Assembly: GCA_964400105.1 (NCBI GenBank)
Contig: CAYNTG010000040.1
Span: 1 to 18,870 of the forward strand
Direction of reading: 5' to 3'
DNA: 18,870 nucleotides
Source of the DNA: CAYNTG01 sp964400105
Lineage (GTDB): Bacteria > UBP14 > UBA6098
Shown here: one piece after another, positions 7,318-14,416 of the stretch
Numbering within the stretch: position 1 is the stretch's first letter
Layout: each line of letters begins with the position of its first letter
Position numbers and translations under genes: made by a program
Notes under the pieces: model-generated
What the model saw: the letters and a program-made list of their open reading frames with translations, nothing else
Databases searched by the model: none
What the model was told of the DNA's origin: nothing

Positions 7318-8079
7318 TTATCTGGTAACGTCCCATTTAATTATGAACCGGTTTCGCCAGACGGTTGCGACTGTGCTATCGGGCATGGTTATTTCGATAT
7401 CGGCGGCGTAGCTTCGCGGCGTGATATTCGTTTCGTCGGAGTTTAGCGAAAGGCGCATGATTCCCGATTCGGGATAGGTGAGTGAAAGCGTGTCGCAGAT
7501 GACGATCGACGTGTCACTTTCGCCTGTTCGAGCGGTGAATATGGCTTCTGCTCCGGTAATATCGACCGTATCGCTGGATGCGCCGGTGACGGTGAAGTCG
7601 ATTGTTTTCGTATCGCCTCGATAGACAAAGATTGGTCGCAAAGCCGATTCCCCGAACGACGCTACGAACTCCTCCTCGGTCATTGTGAGAAGGAATGGCA
7701 TTATAGCCTTGTTCTCCCAGCTACCTTCGCCATGCGATGTCGAGAGCGTATCCTCGATTCGCGCGCGGACGAGATCGGGATGTAGCGCGTATGGTATAGT
7801 AAATGCTGTGGTGTCGAAGAGCGAGTCCTCCCAAAACGCCGCCACGATGGCGGTCGCGAACCATAGCGATTCCGGGAAATCGAAATCATAGCTCGGCGAC
7901 AGACCGACCGTATCCATCGCGGTCCATGCGAGGATTGTATCCTCGCTTGCAACGACAGTGCAGAACGCCGAATCCGGATAAACCGTATGGCCGTTCGCGC
8001 CGATGAGATCGACCGTGATTGGAATATCGAAGGCAAACGCTGCGAGTGTTAAGACCATAATCATCGTGAAATGTTTCAT
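7318..8079 (-). CDS. Exported protein with C-terminal phage baseplate-like (BppU-N/IgD-like) domain
   Basis: A 253-residue protein. It begins with a signal peptide (MKH, then a hydrophobic stretch to about residue 16), followed by a beta-rich domain of about 20-100. Residues 110-122 contain STSHGEGSWE, a linker of the HGxGSWE kind common in phage tail and neck proteins. The end, about 150-253, shows the pattern of phage BppU-N-like domains: a YRGDTKTIDFTVTG opening and a final IIKWDVTR. An export signal is unusual on such a phage structural protein. AAGGAG precedes the ATG at 8079. That ATG overlaps the upstream stop (ATGA), which indicates translational coupling with the beta-helix gene. A longer frame upstream lies inside that gene and is not used. 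The exact role (appendage, adhesin or decoy) is unknown. Confidence 0.7.
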   Translation of the reverse strand: MKHFTMIMVLTLAAFAFDIPITVDLIGANGHTVYPDSAFCTVVASEDTILAWTAMDTVGLSPSYDFDFPESLWFATAIVAAFWEDSLFDTTAFTIPYALHPDLVRARIEDTLSTSHGEGSWENKAIMPFLLTMTEEEFVASFGESALRPIFVYRGDTKTIDFTVTGASSDTVDITGAEAIFTARTGESDTSIVICDTLSLTYPESGIMRLSLNSDETNITPRSYAADIEITMPDSTVATVWRNRFIIKWDVTR

Positions 8080-9347
8080 TTTAATCTCCTTCCGGGGGAA
8101 CGAATGCCCCATTTTTTGGCGATAATATCGCATTCTGTATCGGGCCAGCCGGTATCTGTATAAGGGCTGCGCCATCCGATAGCCGGTGTTCCGAAATCGT
8201 CGCGGAACCAGTATCCGCGATCATCCCAGAGCGGCGCATCGCGACCGAACGCGGTGTTGACTCCGACCATTTTGGCTGAATCGGCGGTGGCGACATGAGC
8301 GGAATCGAGCTGCGGGTCGAATGTGTAATAATCGATCGGTGTGATAACGCCTTCGGTATCGACACTGAAGTCGTAAATGACCAGCCCTTCGGCTACAAAA
8401 TTATGGATGTTATGGAACGCTATCTCTCCGTGGGCTATAACACTATTCGATACAAAAAGGTCATAGTGGGTGTTGCTGCTCAGATAGACTGCGTAATCCA
8501 CCGAGTCGAACGTGCAATTGCTCAATGAAACAAGCGGAGATGAACCACTATATGAAACAGTGTATATCCCGTATTTCGATCCAACAAACAGGCATTTTTT
8601 GAGTGAAAATGATTGTGGTGGCCTTTGCCAAAGATATATGGCGTTCTCTCTTACGCGAAATGAATCCTCAATCATGATTGCCGAAAGACCTTTATATCCA
8701 TAGACACCACCATATCCGAAGTATCCATTCCCGCACGATTCGAGTATCGATGCGGTCTGATAGTTATATACACAATAGTTGCTATCGGATTCCAATATAG
8801 AATTAGCGATCCTGACCGTAGAGCCATCCGCCCTGATGCACTGTTCTTGAGTGTGTATAAAACAACTATCAAGCTCGATGTAAGCTATATATGTCCATAT
8901 TCCATTTGATTTGGTGTCGAGAGAGCAGCTTTCAAATACAATACCCGCTTTTTGAGATGTGGCATTAACGCACCAATCGGCGCCGTCTATCGCGTTCATT
9001 CCGCGAATGATAACGACCGGCTCGTTGTTATAACCTATGCTTGTACCGGAGTAAATGCAGTATCGCACCGTATCGCCATCGATTGTCCAGCTTCCGCTGT
9101 CCGGCCATGGGATGAAAGCGCATCCCTCGTGCGAACCATCTAAGAGTGTCAGCGTCTCGTGAAAGGCTCCACATGCAAGGCAGCTGTCGCCGGGGGACAT
9201 CGACGTCGTCGCCGCGCCGAGCGTGGCGAATGCCGAATCCGGCGATGTTCCCGGCCAAGCATCGTTGCCGCCGTCCGAGTGAACACACCATGACGCCGAA
9301 AAAGCGATAGTCGCGGCGATCAGTATTATCGAGATTATTCTTCCCAT
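8076..9347 (-). CDS. Exported right-handed parallel beta-helix protein
   Basis: A 423-residue protein with an N-terminal signal peptide (IISIILIAATIAFSASW). It is followed by HSDGGNDAWPGTSPDSAFAT and then MSPGDSCL. This is the opening seen in secreted beta-helix proteins of the choice-of-anchor-Q/DUF1565 type (GG-ND-GTSP--AFATL, then -PGD). The remainder is a succession of short strands of about 20-25 residues with many N, S, G, Y and C, as in a solenoid. The C-terminus GTPAIGWRS resembles the usual closing DIGA-like motif. Such solenoids bind or cut polysaccharides, and in phages they form tail spikes, but spikes do not normally carry a signal peptide. The ATG at 9347 has GAGGTGG upstream; a GTG three codons earlier is less likely. 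It overlaps both neighbours by a few bases. Confidence 0.75.
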   Translation of the reverse strand: MGRIISIILIAATIAFSASWCVHSDGGNDAWPGTSPDSAFATLGAATTSMSPGDSCLACGAFHETLTLLDGSHEGCAFIPWPDSGSWTIDGDTVRYCIYSGTSIGYNNEPVVIIRGMNAIDGADWCVNATSQKAGIVFESCSLDTKSNGIWTYIAYIELDSCFIHTQEQCIRADGSTVRIANSILESDSNYCVYNYQTASILESCGNGYFGYGGVYGYKGLSAIMIEDSFRVRENAIYLWQRPPQSFSLKKCLFVGSKYGIYTVSYSGSSPLVSLSNCTFDSVDYAVYLSSNTHYDLFVSNSVIAHGEIAFHNIHNFVAEGLVIYDFSVDTEGVITPIDYYTFDPQLDSAHVATADSAKMVGVNTAFGRDAPLWDDRGYWFRDDFGTPAIGWRSPYTDTGWPDTECDIIAKKWGIRSPGRRLK

Positions 9348-9643
9348 CGGAACCACCTCTCATTCTCCATGCATCTTGCGAAGAATCGACGCGTCGAGTC
9401 CGGCGGTGTGCAGTATCCGATCTCTTGAAAAAGAATCGGTGTGTCGTCTTTGAAATAGACTATCTCTGCAACGCGGACGCGCCCGCTGTTTACGGTGTCT
9501 GCAGAGAAGGTCGCCGACGAATCGACGACCGAGACGCCGGTAGAGTCGGGCTGCATCGTCGCATGCACCGAATCGGGCGAGACCTCCGTCCATGTGGCGA
9601 AAAGCCCACTCGCGAGGATGAGTATTAGATAAATATATTTCAT
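9335..9643 (-). CDS. Small exported protein of unknown function
   Basis: A 102-residue protein starting with a clear signal peptide (KYIYLILILASGLFA, with cleavage likely after LFA). The mature part of about 85 residues is Asp/Ser/Val-rich and probably all beta, and it ends in a Trp/Arg/Glu patch. GGAGG stands five bases before the ATG at 9643. It is the first of three consecutive genes with export signals, overlaps the next start by 13 bases, and lies nine bases after the neck-type gene, so all are in one transcript. I do not recognise the family. Confidence 0.65.
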   Translation of the reverse strand: MKYIYLILILASGLFATWTEVSPDSVHATMQPDSTGVSVVDSSATFSADTVNSGRVRVAEIVYFKDDTPILFQEIGYCTPPDSTRRFFARCMENERWFRWEE

Positions 9644-9652
9644 CTCATCCTC

Positions 9653-10114
9653 CTAACCCGCATCCACGGTTATTTTGAATGTTGTGAAAAATCCGGCTGT
9701 CGGCCGCTCGATTCCGAGCCACGACGCGATGAATGCGCCGTCCGGCAGCGCCTCGACCTCCGCAGATTCGGTATATCCGGGGAAGAGGTCGCCGATCTCG
9801 ACATCGGAGATCTGAATATCATCGAAGCTCTCCATCGAAAGGTCGGCTATCTCCGCGCGAAGCGATGTCAGCTCCGCTCGAATATTGCGACCTCGCACGA
9901 GACATACGAGGAGCGCGTTTCCGCAATCCTCCTGCTCGCCGATTGCGACCGACCGAAGGCCGATCATTGCGGCGGGATATTCACCCGCAGCCATCTCGCG
10001 CCCTTTTCGAAAGCCGATCTCCACCGACCTAAACGACGCCGATTCGTCCGTTTGAATGGTTTCGAGTCTCGATACGATAGTCTCTATCGCATTGTCTATG
10101 TTTAGTTTAGCCAT
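9653..10114 (-). CDS. Putative phage neck/tail-terminator-like protein
   Basis: A 153-residue protein. It has an N-terminal amphipathic helix (IDNAIETIVSRLETI) and a central beta region with YPAAMIGL, then LLVCLVRG. The second half contains VEIGDLFPGY, EALPDGAFIASWLGIE and a final strand. This order resembles tail-terminator and tail-completion proteins that sit between head connector and tail, but sequence similarity alone is weak. It starts seven bases after the connector-like gene, with AGGAGG just upstream of the ATG at 10114. Position in the head-to-tail module is the main support. Its presence argues that the phage did have a tail. Confidence 0.55.
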   Translation of the reverse strand: MAKLNIDNAIETIVSRLETIQTDESASFRSVEIGFRKGREMAAGEYPAAMIGLRSVAIGEQEDCGNALLVCLVRGRNIRAELTSLRAEIADLSMESFDDIQISDVEIGDLFPGYTESAEVEALPDGAFIASWLGIERPTAGFFTTFKITVDAG

Positions 10115-10121
10115 GATCCTC

Positions 10122-10493
10122 CTATCGAACTAATGTTACTCCCGACCTCTCCAGCCCGTCGAACCGAAGCAGCTCCATTGCTTGCCGTATCGCCATTTCG
10201 AAGCGGTTCGCGTATTGTTCTGCTTTCGCCGAAAAGACGCCGCCGCCGGTCGAGTTGGCATAGAAAACGAGGTTAAGGTTCAAGAATATCGCCGCCTCTC
10301 GAAGGACCTGTGGATTCTCGATCCGCGAGAGCAGATCTACATCGTCGAGATCGCCGAAATTCCGGCGTATCCGCGACGCGACGATGTTTTTCACCGCCGT
10401 CCGTCGGTCGATGCGATCGAGGCCTTCCAGCTCCTCCGGCTCGAAATCGAACAGGTCGTTAACCTCGAAAAGAACGTGTGTTTCCCAATTCAT
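10122..10493 (-). CDS. Putative head-tail connector (adaptor-like) protein
   Basis: A 123-residue, mostly helical protein with acidic N-terminal repeats (FDFEPEELEGLDRIDRRTAV). A C-terminal helix (SAKAEQYANRFEMAIRQAME) is of the kind found in adaptor/connector proteins that dock beneath the portal. It is the first gene downstream of the capsid gene, the usual place for a connector. AGGAGG lies close before the ATG at 10493, and just upstream of that are two hairpins (10508-10537 and 10548-10575). The name follows from position and predicted helicity, not from a firm motif. Confidence 0.55.
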   Translation of the reverse strand: MNWETHVLFEVNDLFDFEPEELEGLDRIDRRTAVKNIVASRIRRNFGDLDDVDLLSRIENPQVLREAAIFLNLNLVFYANSTGGGVFSAKAEQYANRFEMAIRQAMELLRFDGLERSGVTLVR

Positions 10494-10507
10494 CGATACC
10501 TCCTAAT

Positions 10508-10537
10508 GAAAAGGGGCGCGGAAATCCGCACCCCTTT
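10508..10537 (-). terminator. Strong hairpin after the capsid gene (partial terminator?)
   Basis: Minus-strand RNA can pair AAAAGGGGUGCGGA with UCCGCGCCCCUUUU (one U-G wobble) over a tiny loop. Only four U follow, then the AGGAGG of the connector-like gene. It may reduce read-through from the highly expressed capsid gene or protect its 3' end. On the plus strand it ends in five T. Confidence 0.55.
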
Positions 10538-10547
10538 TTGGTGTGTC

Positions 10548-10575
10548 TGAACAAGTGGTTGCAACCCCTTGTTCA
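10548..10575. repeat. 28-bp near-perfect palindrome downstream of the capsid gene
   Basis: TGAACAAG and GGTTG are mirrored by CAACC and CTTGTTCA, with 13 of 14 positions symmetric. It lies between the capsid stop codon and the hairpin at 10508-10537. It could be a second RNA hairpin or a protein-binding site. Confidence 0.7.
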
Positions 10576-10603
10576 CTGTTGACGCGAAACCGTCTCGTGT
10601 GGC

Positions 10604-11737
10604 TTAGCTCGTCGCGAGGCCCTTGATAAGGCCGTGTGCGTGAAGCGAGTTATGCACTTCGAGGGCGTATTCGCCGATTATCCTTCTGGCGACATAGTCC
10701 GACGCTGCGGATGGCGTCGCCGGAATGTCGCTGAATGAGCGTCCGCGCATTGGAGCGAGTGCGAGCTTCGATGAATCGAGGATCGCTATCTTGTCCTGCG
10801 GGAACGACGTATCGACGACGATATGCTCGACCATGCCGAGCGGCAGATCGCCGACGAACTCATAGACGGCGCCGCCGGTGGACTTGTCCGACCATCCGGT
10901 TCTGACAATCGGCGTCGAGCCGGAAGCGGCGTTAAACGCCGATATCGCACGCGCCTGGAACGTGTTGCAGACGATGGTGTTCGGTCTTCCGCCGTCGGCG
11001 GCTATCATCTCGATAAGGTCGTTGAGATCGTCGGCTGCGATAGCCGCACTCGACTTATCGATAATGTTTCCGCCCGTGCGGTCGATGAAATAGAGGATTC
11101 CGCCCATCGTGCGCGGGAGTGTGCCGTCGGAGGTGTTGGCGTAACGGCGACCATAGATGCACGCAGTGTTCATCTCGATCTGGAGCAGCTCGAGGTGGTG
11201 CTTGACATGGAAATCGACCATGTCGTCGATTACCAGATGCTCGCTGGCCACCGCAGACTTGGAGACCTTCGCCGTGCGGTCGAATATCTGCGTGTAGTTG
11301 AACTCGGCGGATGGTTCGGCCACCGCATCGAATCCGGGGTCGCTTCCCTCGGCCTTCGGCCTCGATATGAGGCGCACGACTGTGTCGTCGTCCATGCCTA
11401 CCGCACTGGTGCCGCCATATTCGCGGGTTATTGTCAGGTCGTCGCTATCGATCGATGTGATGCGCACGACCTCGTCGTATCCATCGAATGCGAGTATATC
11501 GCCGGCGACGAACTTCGAGCCGTCGTCAACCGTGATAGTCGTATCGGTGGAGAGTATCGCGCCGTCCAGCGCATCGATAGTCGGCTCGATGACGTCCTCG
11601 AGCCATTCGTGTTTGTAGCTCCTTGCATCGCCCACGATCGGGATGATCGAGAGCAGGTTGTGCTGACCCTTCGAGACGATCTCGAATGTTTCCGCGAGAT
11701 CGCGGGTCATGTTTGTGAAGTTGTAGGATGTTTCCAT
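10604..11737 (-). CDS. Major capsid protein, SU10-like (HK97 fold)
   Basis: A 377-residue head shell protein. It fits the SU10 major head protein family (DUF5309). An N-terminal part has HEWLEDVIEP at 43-52. An inserted beta domain lies at about 58-125 (TTITVDDGSKFVAGD, then LTITREYGGT). Next comes NYTQIFDRTAKVSK at 147-160 and a long helical/P-domain region with ELLQIEMNTACIYGRR. A final A-domain region ends near residue 377. No N-terminal protease-cleaved delta domain is obvious. AAAGGA lies upstream of the ATG at 11737, within a leader CAACAACCGAAAGGA shared with the portal gene. The 11814-11913 gap separates it from the portal gene, so a maturation protease or scaffold could be missing from view. 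Confidence 0.85.
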   Translation of the reverse strand: METSYNFTNMTRDLAETFEIVSKGQHNLLSIIPIVGDARSYKHEWLEDVIEPTIDALDGAILSTDTTITVDDGSKFVAGDILAFDGYDEVVRITSIDSDDLTITREYGGTSAVGMDDDTVVRLISRPKAEGSDPGFDAVAEPSAEFNYTQIFDRTAKVSKSAVASEHLVIDDMVDFHVKHHLELLQIEMNTACIYGRRYANTSDGTLPRTMGGILYFIDRTGGNIIDKSSAAIAADDLNDLIEMIAADGGRPNTIVCNTFQARAISAFNAASGSTPIVRTGWSDKSTGGAVYEFVGDLPLGMVEHIVVDTSFPQDKIAILDSSKLALAPMRGRSFSDIPATPSAASDYVARRIIGEYALEVHNSLHAHGLIKGLATS

Positions 11738-11813
11738 TTTGGTTTCCTTTCGGTTGTTGTTGATTTTGTTTGAGAAATTCCGGTTATCCCAACCGATCGG
11801 TCATCTCGACCGC

Positions 11814-11913
11814 NNNNNNNNNNNNNNNNNNNNNNNNNNNNNNNNNNNNNNNNNNNNNNNNNNNNNNNNNNNNNNNNNNNNNNNNNNNNNNNNNNNNNNN
11901 NNNNNNNNNNNNN
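11814..11913. other. Assembly gap (100 N) between portal and capsid genes
   Basis: Exactly 100 N. One edge lies in a copy of the dispersed repeat (11914-11977), which probably caused the assembly break. The true distance is unknown, so a protease or scaffold gene may be missing. Confidence 0.95.
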
Positions 11914-11977
11914 GCCGTGGCAATCTCATTTTATTACGCACAAGATTGCCGCGTCGGGCTACACCCTTCTCGCAATG
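11914..11977 (-). repeat. Dispersed intergenic repeat, copy 2, with inverted half
   Basis: Bases 11943-11977 are the reverse complement of the repeat core at 1377-1411 (32 of 35 identical). The flanking 11918-11928 (TGGCAATCT type) mirrors AGATTGCC at 11943-11950, so this copy is part of a larger palindrome cut off by the gap. It lies between the capsid and portal genes. Confidence 0.8.
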
Positions 11978-11994
11978 GCGATATTGCGGCGATA

Positions 11995-13383
11995 TTATTC
12001 TTGGTTTTGCGTCTCGAACCACGACATATTTTCGCGGAACTTCTTTCCGGCCTCCTCGCGCGTCATCTGGAAACGGATCATCATGTAATCGATCGGCGTT
12101 GCCATTCTGTTTTCGATGAGGAACTTCCATTCGGCGGCTTCATCGCCCGGCGACTGAGGAAGCCGAACCTCGTGGATCGTCACGGAAAGCGTTGTTTCGT
12201 CCGCGAATTTCACACCGGCGAAAGGGTGATCCGAGTCGAGGAACGGTGAATGGACATTCCAGATCAGCTTGATCAGGTCGAACATGCGTTCCTCGGCGTC
12301 CTCGTAGAACGGCACCGCATTTTGGCGATCCTCGAACAGCGCGAGGTTCTCCATCACGAGGGCGAACCCGCTTTTTTGGCTTCCGCTTATCGAGAAATTC
12401 GCCGAGCTGATGTGATATGTATTCATCAGTCGCGAGATCGATTCCCGAATCACATCGAGGCATTCGGAGATAGCCGGGTTCGGCGACACGAACTTGAAAT
12501 CCGGCTTGCCGTCGCCGATCGGTCCGAGCGGGATACAAATCGGTTTCCCCGGCGCGACGACGATCTTCTCTTTTCCCTCGTAACCGATTAGCACCGGCAC
12601 GCTGAACGACTGCATCTTCAGGAGATGGTTGAGCTGAACCAGCTTGATGTTGACTGCGTCCTGCACCACCGTCAGGTCTTCGCCGGAATCCACGAAGAAG
12701 CCCGACAGCGGAAGCGTTTCCGTGAATCGCACGAACGGCAATATGCCGTATGGATTGACGCCGTTTGGGTTATTCGGAATCCGCAGGATTTGTCCGTCGG
12801 CCGTGAATCTTCGATAATTCGCGGCATCCCAATAATGATAGACCAGCTCGTCGGCGGCGACAGTGTCGGTTCGCGGGCGTGTGTAGATTATCGCGCGCGC
12901 ATCGGTCGGGTCTTCCTCGTCCTGCACGACATCGATCTGATCGGGCGTGAGGATATCGAGTCGAATCTTTCCGCCGCGAAACGACGGCTTGACCAGCACG
13001 GTTCGGCATAGCTTCACCATGCGATGGACGGTCTTTATCGTCGCCTCGTAGTTCGCGTTCGACATGATCCAATCCCAAAGCGCCCTCTCCGTCTGATCGA
13101 CCTCGTCTTTTGAGGATGAGAGCGTTCGTGCGGCTCCGCTCCGATAGACCAGCGCCGTTCCATCGACCACCGTCTTTATGATGTTCACGAATTCCGGTTC
13201 GAGGCCGAGCGCGTCGGCATCGGTGAACTTCTCATGCAAGAGTTCGAGAAGATATGGCATTTGGCGGTCGTTGTAATAGTCGATCCGTTTTGCCATCTCA
13301 TCCTGAAAATCCCGCCGCACCGCAAGCTTTGCCGCCAGCAGCGTCCTTTCGACCCATTGCGCTGCTCGTGATTTTGTTGACAT
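11995..13383 (-). CDS. Phage portal protein
   Basis: A 462-residue protein taken to be the dodecameric portal through which DNA enters and leaves the head. It has the layout of SPP1-type portals. The N-terminal helices include DEMAKRIDYYND and DADALGLEPEFVNIIKT, followed by the wing with ILTPDQIDVV (near 150-160) and DELVYHYWD. The clip/stem part has NPYGILPFVRF and LTVVQDAVNIKLVQLNHLL. The crown-side helix (SGSQKSGFALVMENLALFE) recalls the portal signature that inserts towards the DNA channel. The full length is present. Start choice: GGAG is six bases before the ATG at 13383, while the earlier ATG (13389) touches it. It follows the TAC cassette terminator and lacks a clear promoter of its own, so it would depend on read-through from the terminase side. 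Confidence 0.85.
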   Translation of the reverse strand: MSTKSRAAQWVERTLLAAKLAVRRDFQDEMAKRIDYYNDRQMPYLLELLHEKFTDADALGLEPEFVNIIKTVVDGTALVYRSGAARTLSSSKDEVDQTERALWDWIMSNANYEATIKTVHRMVKLCRTVLVKPSFRGGKIRLDILTPDQIDVVQDEEDPTDARAIIYTRPRTDTVAADELVYHYWDAANYRRFTADGQILRIPNNPNGVNPYGILPFVRFTETLPLSGFFVDSGEDLTVVQDAVNIKLVQLNHLLKMQSFSVPVLIGYEGKEKIVVAPGKPICIPLGPIGDGKPDFKFVSPNPAISECLDVIRESISRLMNTYHISSANFSISGSQKSGFALVMENLALFEDRQNAVPFYEDAEERMFDLIKLIWNVHSPFLDSDHPFAGVKFADETTLSVTIHEVRLPQSPGDEAAEWKFLIENRMATPIDYMMIRFQMTREEAGKKFRENMSWFETQNQE

Positions 13384-13425
13384 AGGCATCTCCTTTCGGG
13401 TTGTTGTTTTAAGTAAAATTTTCCC

Positions 13426-13453
13426 AATAAAAAAGGCCTCGAATGAGGCCTTT
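13426..13453 (-). terminator. Intrinsic terminator closing the TAC cassette
   Basis: On the minus strand AAAGGCCTC (13453-13445) pairs perfectly with GAGGCCTTT (13440-13432) over a 4-base loop and runs into TTTTTATT. It lies between the SecB-like gene and the portal gene. Confidence 0.85.
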
Positions 13454-13483
13454 AAAAAAAGGTTTGCGTTATGGATTACAAAG

Positions 13484-13978
13484 CTATAGAATCTTAATCA
13501 ATGGAAGCGTCAGGTTGCCCATGCTAGTATCTGCAATCAACCTGCCCATGCACGCGCGGAAGTATGGGAACAACATCATCCTGAGGCTGTTCATGTGGAA
13601 TATCGAGAAATAAAATTCATCGAAACCCATTTTTTCGTATTGGAATTCCGCGACATACTCGGCTTTCCCCTCGAATAGCGTCAAGCCGTCCTCGATTGCC
13701 GCAAAGGTATATTCGATAGCACAGAAAGCGGTTTTCTCCTCTTCGCGGTTGAAAAAACTCGGCGTTTCCTCCAGCTTAATCTCCGCCACCGGCGCGACTT
13801 CTTTAATGTTACGGATGAAATTAATATCTACCGCTCTTTCAAACTCGATGTTCGCAAGGAAAACCGAGCTAAGATTTATCTGCGCCAAGAATTCCCGGTA
13901 TTGCTCCGGCGATACCTTGTCCTTAACCTCTTTAAGCGGTAAGTTTGTAGTCTTCACCCCAGATGTTTTGTCTTTCAT
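13484..13978 (-). CDS. SecB-like chaperone of a toxin-antitoxin-chaperone module
   Basis: A 164-residue cytoplasmic protein with the SecB plan. It has an N-terminal segment PEQYREFLAQINLSSVFLAN (24-43) where SecB has its first strands, then INFIRN and EIKL. Further strands lie at about 82-115. A C-terminal helix LFPYFRACMGRLIAD (136-150) is followed by GNLTLPLIKI (154-163). The last part matches the hallmark of SecB, in which LFPYAREC is followed by a strand with NLAP. In known TAC systems, such as Mycobacterium tuberculosis HigBA-Rv1957, the SecB-like protein binds the antitoxin tail and protects it from aggregation and proteolysis. It starts inside the end of the HicB-like gene (47-base overlap), with AAGGAA seven bases before ATG 13978. 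It is followed by a terminator. It could be a general SecB, but its partners argue for TAC. Confidence 0.8.
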   Translation of the reverse strand: MKDKTSGVKTTNLPLKEVKDKVSPEQYREFLAQINLSSVFLANIEFERAVDINFIRNIKEVAPVAEIKLEETPSFFNREEEKTAFCAIEYTFAAIEDGLTLFEGKAEYVAEFQYEKMGFDEFYFSIFHMNSLRMMLFPYFRACMGRLIADTSMGNLTLPLIKIL

Positions 13979-14402
13979 CTTCAGGTTCCTTCCCTATAAA
14001 ATGAAACATAGGTGTTCCAATCGCTTTTCTTAGTGAAGCTATAACGAACGAATTGAAACTCATACCCTTTTGCGCTGCGGTTCTGGCGGCTTTCAAATGA
14101 AGCTCTCGCGGAAGCCTTACGAGCACCTTAAACTCATTGCGAGCTTCCTTTGGTGTCGGTGGTCGAACTCCGTTATCGAAGGTAATTAATAACCAAATCC
14201 TTTTATTAATCTCGAGGTCTTTCAAGGCCGCTTCTTCTGTTGGTCCATAACCGACACATCCCGGCAAATCCTCGATAACCGCCTCGAACTCGTCATCTAT
14301 TTTACTGACAAAAACGGGGTAATCGAACTTCATATATTTGCGAAACATGTCCGAGAACTTGTTTTCCAAGTCATTAATTCTTTTATCTGTTAGAACTTTC
14401 AT
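13932..14402 (-). CDS. hicB: HicB-family antitoxin with C-terminal extension
   Basis: A 156-residue antitoxin. A HicB degenerate RNase H-like domain (about 27-85) contains YPVFVSKI, EAVIEDLPGCVGYG and PTEEAALKDLE, the family hallmark. It is followed by a ribbon-helix-helix DNA-binding region (about 90-128: FKVLVRLPRELH, KGMSFNSFVIASL). The tail of about 28 residues, after IGTP, is rich in aromatic residues (MFHF, IW, DY) and exceeds usual HicB length. In TAC systems such a tail is the chaperone-addiction segment bound by SecB. It starts 14 bases after the toxin gene (GAGG just before ATG 14402), and its last codons overlap the chaperone gene. By family knowledge it binds and blocks HicA and, through the RHH part, represses its own promoter; the palindrome at 14820-14834 is the probable site. 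Confidence 0.85.
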   Translation of the reverse strand: MKVLTDKRINDLENKFSDMFRKYMKFDYPVFVSKIDDEFEAVIEDLPGCVGYGPTEEAALKDLEINKRIWLLITFDNGVRPPTPKEARNEFKVLVRLPRELHLKAARTAAQKGMSFNSFVIASLRKAIGTPMFHFIGKEPEDERQNIWGEDYKLTA

Positions 14403-14416
14403 TTAATCCTCTTCTA

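Noticed and set aside
10823..11773. 316-codon plus-strand ORF opposite the capsid gene
   Set aside because: Shadow of the major capsid gene. It has no ribosome-binding site or recognisable domain, and runs past the capsid start.
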